Of a stretch of DNA of 64,000 nucleotides, positions 61,585-64,000 are shown piece after piece (position 1 is the first letter of the stretch; each line of letters begins with the position of its first letter). The DNA lies in contig NZ_SJSO01000024.1 of NCBI RefSeq assembly GCF_004331735.1, positions 27,195 through 91,194 of the forward strand. Direction: 5' to 3'. The position numbers were made by a program, and so were the translations under genes. Below the pieces are notes generated by a model that was not told the origin of the DNA, searched no databases, and saw only the letters and a program-made list of their open reading frames with translations. Source of the stretch: Pedobacter psychrodurus (GTDB taxonomy: Bacteria > Bacteroidota > Bacteroidia > Sphingobacteriales > Sphingobacteriaceae).

Positions 61585-61634
61585 AAAATAAAGGTTATCA
61601 AATTGTTAAGTTTTTACCGTGTAGGGCTTGCATC

Positions 61635-62531
61635 TTATTTCGTAAAAGCCTCTAAAACTGGTCTTCCTCTCCAACTTTGCGGTTGCTGCAAACCCATTAA
61701 CCAGGCCAACGTTGCTGCCGTATCGTAGGTAATGATCGCATCCTTTAATTCGTGGTTTTTGCGTACACCAGGCCCTGAGATAATCCATGGGATCTGCACT
61801 TCATCGAGCGATTTACCGCCATGACCTTTACCCTTACCTCCGTGATCGGATGTAATCAGGATAACGGTTTCATCGGCTATACCCGCATCATTAACCGCTT
61901 TTACAATTTTACCAATCCGCTGATCTACCTGCTCCAGTTGTTTGTAATAAGCAGGTGTACGGTGACCGATTGAATGCCCTGTACCGTCAGGTTCGTCTAA
62001 ATGCAGGAAGGTAAAATAAGGTTTTTCTTTTTTGATAATCGCAACAGCAGTATCAGTACAAAAATCATCTTTATCATTTCCGCTAACGATGATGTTTACT
62101 GCTTCTTTTTCAAATAAATAGCCAATACCACTCCAACTATACACAATAGCGGTTTTAGCCTCTTTTTTTTGATCTCTGATTACGCTAAATATCCCTGGAA
62201 ACAAACCATAAGATGTTTTGGTGATAGATGGAATTTCGGGAACCTTACTGTCCCATTCGGTATAACCATGTTCGGTTGGCCCAGCGCCCATTAATAAGGA
62301 GGCCCAGTTTACAGCACTGGAAGATGGTAATACACAGCGTGCCTGCGTGGTCCATGAACCATTGGCCATTAATGCTTTAAGATTAGGCATATTCGCCTCC
62401 GGCAAAGCGTAGCCACCAAAACCATCGCAACCAATTAAGATCACGTGTTTAATTTTTTTTGATTGTGCCTGCGCAAATACACATAAACAAAGTAACACTA
62501 AAGTACTTTTCAAAAACTTTTTCATATTCAT
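61635..62531 (-). CDS. Exported alkaline-phosphatase-superfamily phosphodiesterase
   Basis: The 298-residue enzyme has a signal peptide ending CVFAQA and the type I phosphodiesterase/nucleotide pyrophosphatase core. Visible metal-ligand motifs are GCDGFGG (Asp36), LDEPDGTGHSIGH (Asp182, His186), TSDHGG (Asp229, His230) and GHGG (His237). The nucleophile region reads LPSSSAVNWASLLMG, where many relatives have Thr, so Ser70-Ser72 may serve. Unlike the DUF4983 protein at 19832-21535, all ligands are kept. It likely removes phosphate or phosphonate ester groups in the periplasm. It stands between XRE and transporter units, with motif S3 upstream. Confidence 0.87.
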   Translation of the reverse strand: MNMKKFLKSTLVLLCLCVFAQAQSKKIKHVILIGCDGFGGYALPEANMPNLKALMANGSWTTQARCVLPSSSAVNWASLLMGAGPTEHGYTEWDSKVPEIPSITKTSYGLFPGIFSVIRDQKKEAKTAIVYSWSGIGYLFEKEAVNIIVSGNDKDDFCTDTAVAIIKKEKPYFTFLHLDEPDGTGHSIGHRTPAYYKQLEQVDQRIGKIVKAVNDAGIADETVILITSDHGGKGKGHGGKSLDEVQIPWIISGPGVRKNHELKDAIITYDTAATLAWLMGLQQPQSWRGRPVLEAFTK

Positions 62532-62579
62532 ATTTTTTTACAACCAAACCTAAGATTGATTTATGAAGGTGAAGATAAA

Positions 62580-62613
62580 TATTTGTTAAGTATTAATAAA
62601 CTTTGTTTATTAA
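62580..62613 (-). promoter_or_regulatory. Shared motif halves and dyad, site S3 (upstream of phosphodiesterase)
   Basis: TATTTGTTAA (62580-62589) and TTTGTTTA (62602-62609) equal the two halves of S1 in reversed order. A perfect dyad TTAATAAAC-ttt-GTTTATTAA spans 62593-62613. The site lies in the 84-base gap between the XRE stop and the phosphodiesterase start. Confidence 0.5.
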
Positions 62614-62615
62614 AA

Positions 62616-63185
62616 TTACTCGAAAAAATAAATTACCAGCAACAGCGCCTTGCTATCGCCAACATTAACTGGGGTATGTGAAAGCCTTCCATCGAAAAGC
62701 ATGGAGTCTCCTTTTTCGAGTATAATTTTCTTTTTCGAAAACTGATATTCCACCTTACCTTCTATCATGTATTTAAACTCGAAGGCTTCGGTTTTTACCA
62801 TTGGGCGATGCGCATTTACCTCGAGCTCGAGCAGCACAAAATCGGCAGTAGAAAATTTAATATTCTTGGTTAAAATACGCGAGTAGTTAAAACCTATGGC
62901 TTGTTCCTTTTCAAACTTCTGGTATTGATCTTTTCGTTTCACCAGAACGGGGGCATCTTTTTTATGAAAATTGATGTCCTTAAAAAAGCTGTTCAGGTCT
63001 ATTTGCAGACTTTTAATAATATCCATTAATACCATTAAAGATGGAATGGTTCGGCTATTTTCGATCTGAGAAATCAGCCCCTTGCTTACCTCTGCTTTAT
63101 CTGCAAGTTCCTGAACGGTAATACCCAGTTCTTTACGTCTTTCTTTAATTTTAAGGCTTATCTGTAAAAGAATTTCTTCTTGCAT
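62616..63185 (-). CDS. XRE-family regulator with C-terminal cupin
   Basis: The 189-residue protein has an XRE helix-turn-helix (about 8-62; LGITVQELADKAEVSKGLISQIENSRTIPSL) and a cupin_2 domain (about 112-185; FKYMIEGKVEYQF, LEKGDSMLFDGRLSHTPVN). XRE-cupin proteins commonly sense a small molecule through the cupin. It heads the phosphodiesterase-MFS-FAD-SusCD series and is the obvious candidate to bind the shared S1-S3 motifs. That link is inference. Confidence 0.9.
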   Translation of the reverse strand: MQEEILLQISLKIKERRKELGITVQELADKAEVSKGLISQIENSRTIPSLMVLMDIIKSLQIDLNSFFKDINFHKKDAPVLVKRKDQYQKFEKEQAIGFNYSRILTKNIKFSTADFVLLELEVNAHRPMVKTEAFEFKYMIEGKVEYQFSKKKIILEKGDSMLFDGRLSHTPVNVGDSKALLLVIYFFE

Positions 63186-63293
63186 ATGCTAAAATCGTGT
63201 TAATAACGCTAATGTATTATTTTATTCCTACATCTAAATCAACAATCGCATAAGTTACGGAATTACATTTTTTTTTAACATGCTTATAAAAAC

Positions 63294-63323
63294 CTATCGC
63301 CGCCATTTTTTTGGCGGCGATAG
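63294..63323 (-). terminator. Terminator of the small lipoprotein gene
   Basis: CTATCGCCGCCA (63294-63305) and TGGCGGCGATAG (63312-63323) form a perfect 12-bp stem with a six-T loop; on the minus strand it is followed by GGTTTTTATAA, eight bases after the stop at 63331. Confidence 0.9.
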
Positions 63324-63330
63324 CAAAAAT

Positions 63331-63489
63331 TTAACGGTAATGTCCAGGTACCCAATACCGACCGCCGTGAGGGCCAATATTATAATGCCCGCGCACCCAG
63401 TGTGCCCTTGGCGCACGTGCACTAACGACGCATGCACTAAAATTAACCGCCATAACCAATAAGAGCAATACATTTACAATCCTTTTCAT
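63331..63489 (-). CDS. 52-residue lipoprotein with WVPGHYR ending
   Basis: The frame from the ATG at 63489 encodes MKRIVNVLLLLVMAVNFSAC, a lipoprotein signal peptide with Cys20, then HWVRGHYN, GGRYWVPGHYR and a stop. The mature part has only about 33 residues, and the repeated aromatic-Gly-His-Tyr pattern recalls YXWY/WVPGHW-type small envelope proteins. A strong terminator follows, which supports a real gene. Its role is unknown; it is possibly an outer-membrane-associated structural protein. Confidence 0.75.
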   Translation of the reverse strand: MKRIVNVLLLLVMAVNFSACVVSARAPRAHWVRGHYNIGPHGGRYWVPGHYR

Positions 63490-64000
63490 AACCTAACCTT
63501 TTAAAGTGAAAAAATAAATCAAGCTTTATGCTGTGTGTTTAATTTGGACGGAGGAAGGATAGAAAAGGTTTAATTGGTTATGCCAGAAAGATTTTCCTTG
63601 TTTTCAGTGTTTCCACGGCCAAATGAATGGACGGACGTGGCTACCCTTCGACTCCGATATCATTGACAGGCTCCAATAGAAAGATCGTCTTTTCCGCGTA
63701 GGCCTATCGTGTGGACACATCTTTTACTATTGATTTTTTTAGGCATTTTGCTGACCAACTTTAATAAAGTACAGGCTTTACCGAAGAACGCCGTCAATCT
63801 CAAGTGGCAGCAGAATCAAAAAAACAGATGCAGAAAAGAACAAATAGCACTACCAAGCCTGAAACGCAGTGGTTTTGTGTTCGAAGTTTGTAAAAACTTT
63901 CACTTAGCAATACCAACACAAAACAAAGTGCCGCTGTTTTTTTGATGAGCGCGGGGCGGTGACAAGCCACATTGCTAGATTGACAAAGCGCTTTGGGTAC
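63490..64000. other. Right-end region with no supported gene
   Basis: About 510 bases containing short repeat-like pieces (CTTCGACTCCG near 63647 and GATCGTCTTTTCCGCG near 63684) and no convincing gene. An open frame at 63709-63945 lacks any domain or start-site support. The start of the next gene may lie outside the window. Confidence 0.5.

Noticed and set aside
63709..63945. Open frame of 78 residues on the plus strand starting MWTHLLLLIFLGILL
   Set aside because: It has a hydrophobic start but no recognisable domain, a basic low-complexity body and no promoter or ribosome-binding support; it lies in repeat-like sequence.
1..64000. CRISPR arrays, prophage or intact insertion sequences
   Set aside because: No regularly spaced identical repeats, phage structural genes or transposase motifs were seen in any frame.

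Overview
The window reads as chromosomal DNA of a Bacteroidota bacterium of the Pedobacter type (Sphingobacteriaceae). The grounds are four SusC/SusD outer-membrane pairs, many short lipoproteins with Cys-Lys-Lys after the signal peptide, Bacteroidota -7 promoter boxes (TAnnTTTG), an A+T-rich composition and many dispersed palindromic repeats. I see no phage, no intact transposase and no CRISPR array. Nearly all large genes lie on the minus strand.

Region 1 (1-11633) is a starch/maltose utilization locus. In transcription order it holds a LacI regulator, susC, susD, susE, a SusA-type GH13 amylase, beta-phosphoglucomutase and a GH65 maltose phosphorylase cut by the window edge. Glucans are bound and imported by SusCDE, cut by SusA, phosphorolysed by GH65, and the beta-glucose-1-phosphate is isomerised by PgmB. 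Two perfect palindromes upstream of susC are probable LacI operators. Region 2 (11634-14815) has a lone receiver-domain protein, a small unknown protein, DNA polymerase IV (dinB) and a block of non-coding tandem repeats.

Region 3 (14816-35902) is an 18-kb, eleven-gene operon with two susC/susD pairs. It also carries fasciclin, F5/8C, PA14, PKD, delta-60 propeller and alkaline-phosphatase-fold lipoproteins, but no recognisable glycoside hydrolase, lyase or peptidase. A separately promoted DUF4965 (glutaminase-A-like) gene lies downstream. Three copies of one 18-bp AAACGTTT-centred palindrome lie upstream of the operon and of the glutaminase-like gene and probably unite them in one regulon.

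Region 4 (36048-53725) is mixed. It has a SulP anion transporter, a MITE-like element, a CocE-type hydrolase, a LytTR two-component pair, AraC with a short-chain dehydrogenase, and a fucose cassette (GH29 fucosidase, mutarotase, AraC). It also has a retropepsin-like protein, a VOC protein, a large thioredoxin-domain protein, and a tRNA-Asn gene surrounded by partial and rearranged tRNA-Asn copies.

Region 5 (53726-63185) is the most interesting locus. It combines a SusC/SusD pair, a TIGR03364-type FAD oxidoreductase (a family tied to aminophosphonate catabolism), a DUF5690 MFS transporter, the stub of what looks like a phosphonatase-like HAD gene, an exported alkaline-phosphatase-superfamily enzyme and an XRE-cupin regulator. 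Related TTTGTTTA/TATTTGTTAA motifs lie in the three promoter gaps. I propose an outer-membrane SusCD system for a phosphonate- or phosphate-containing ligand; this is inference. The right end holds a 52-residue lipoprotein gene and non-coding sequence.
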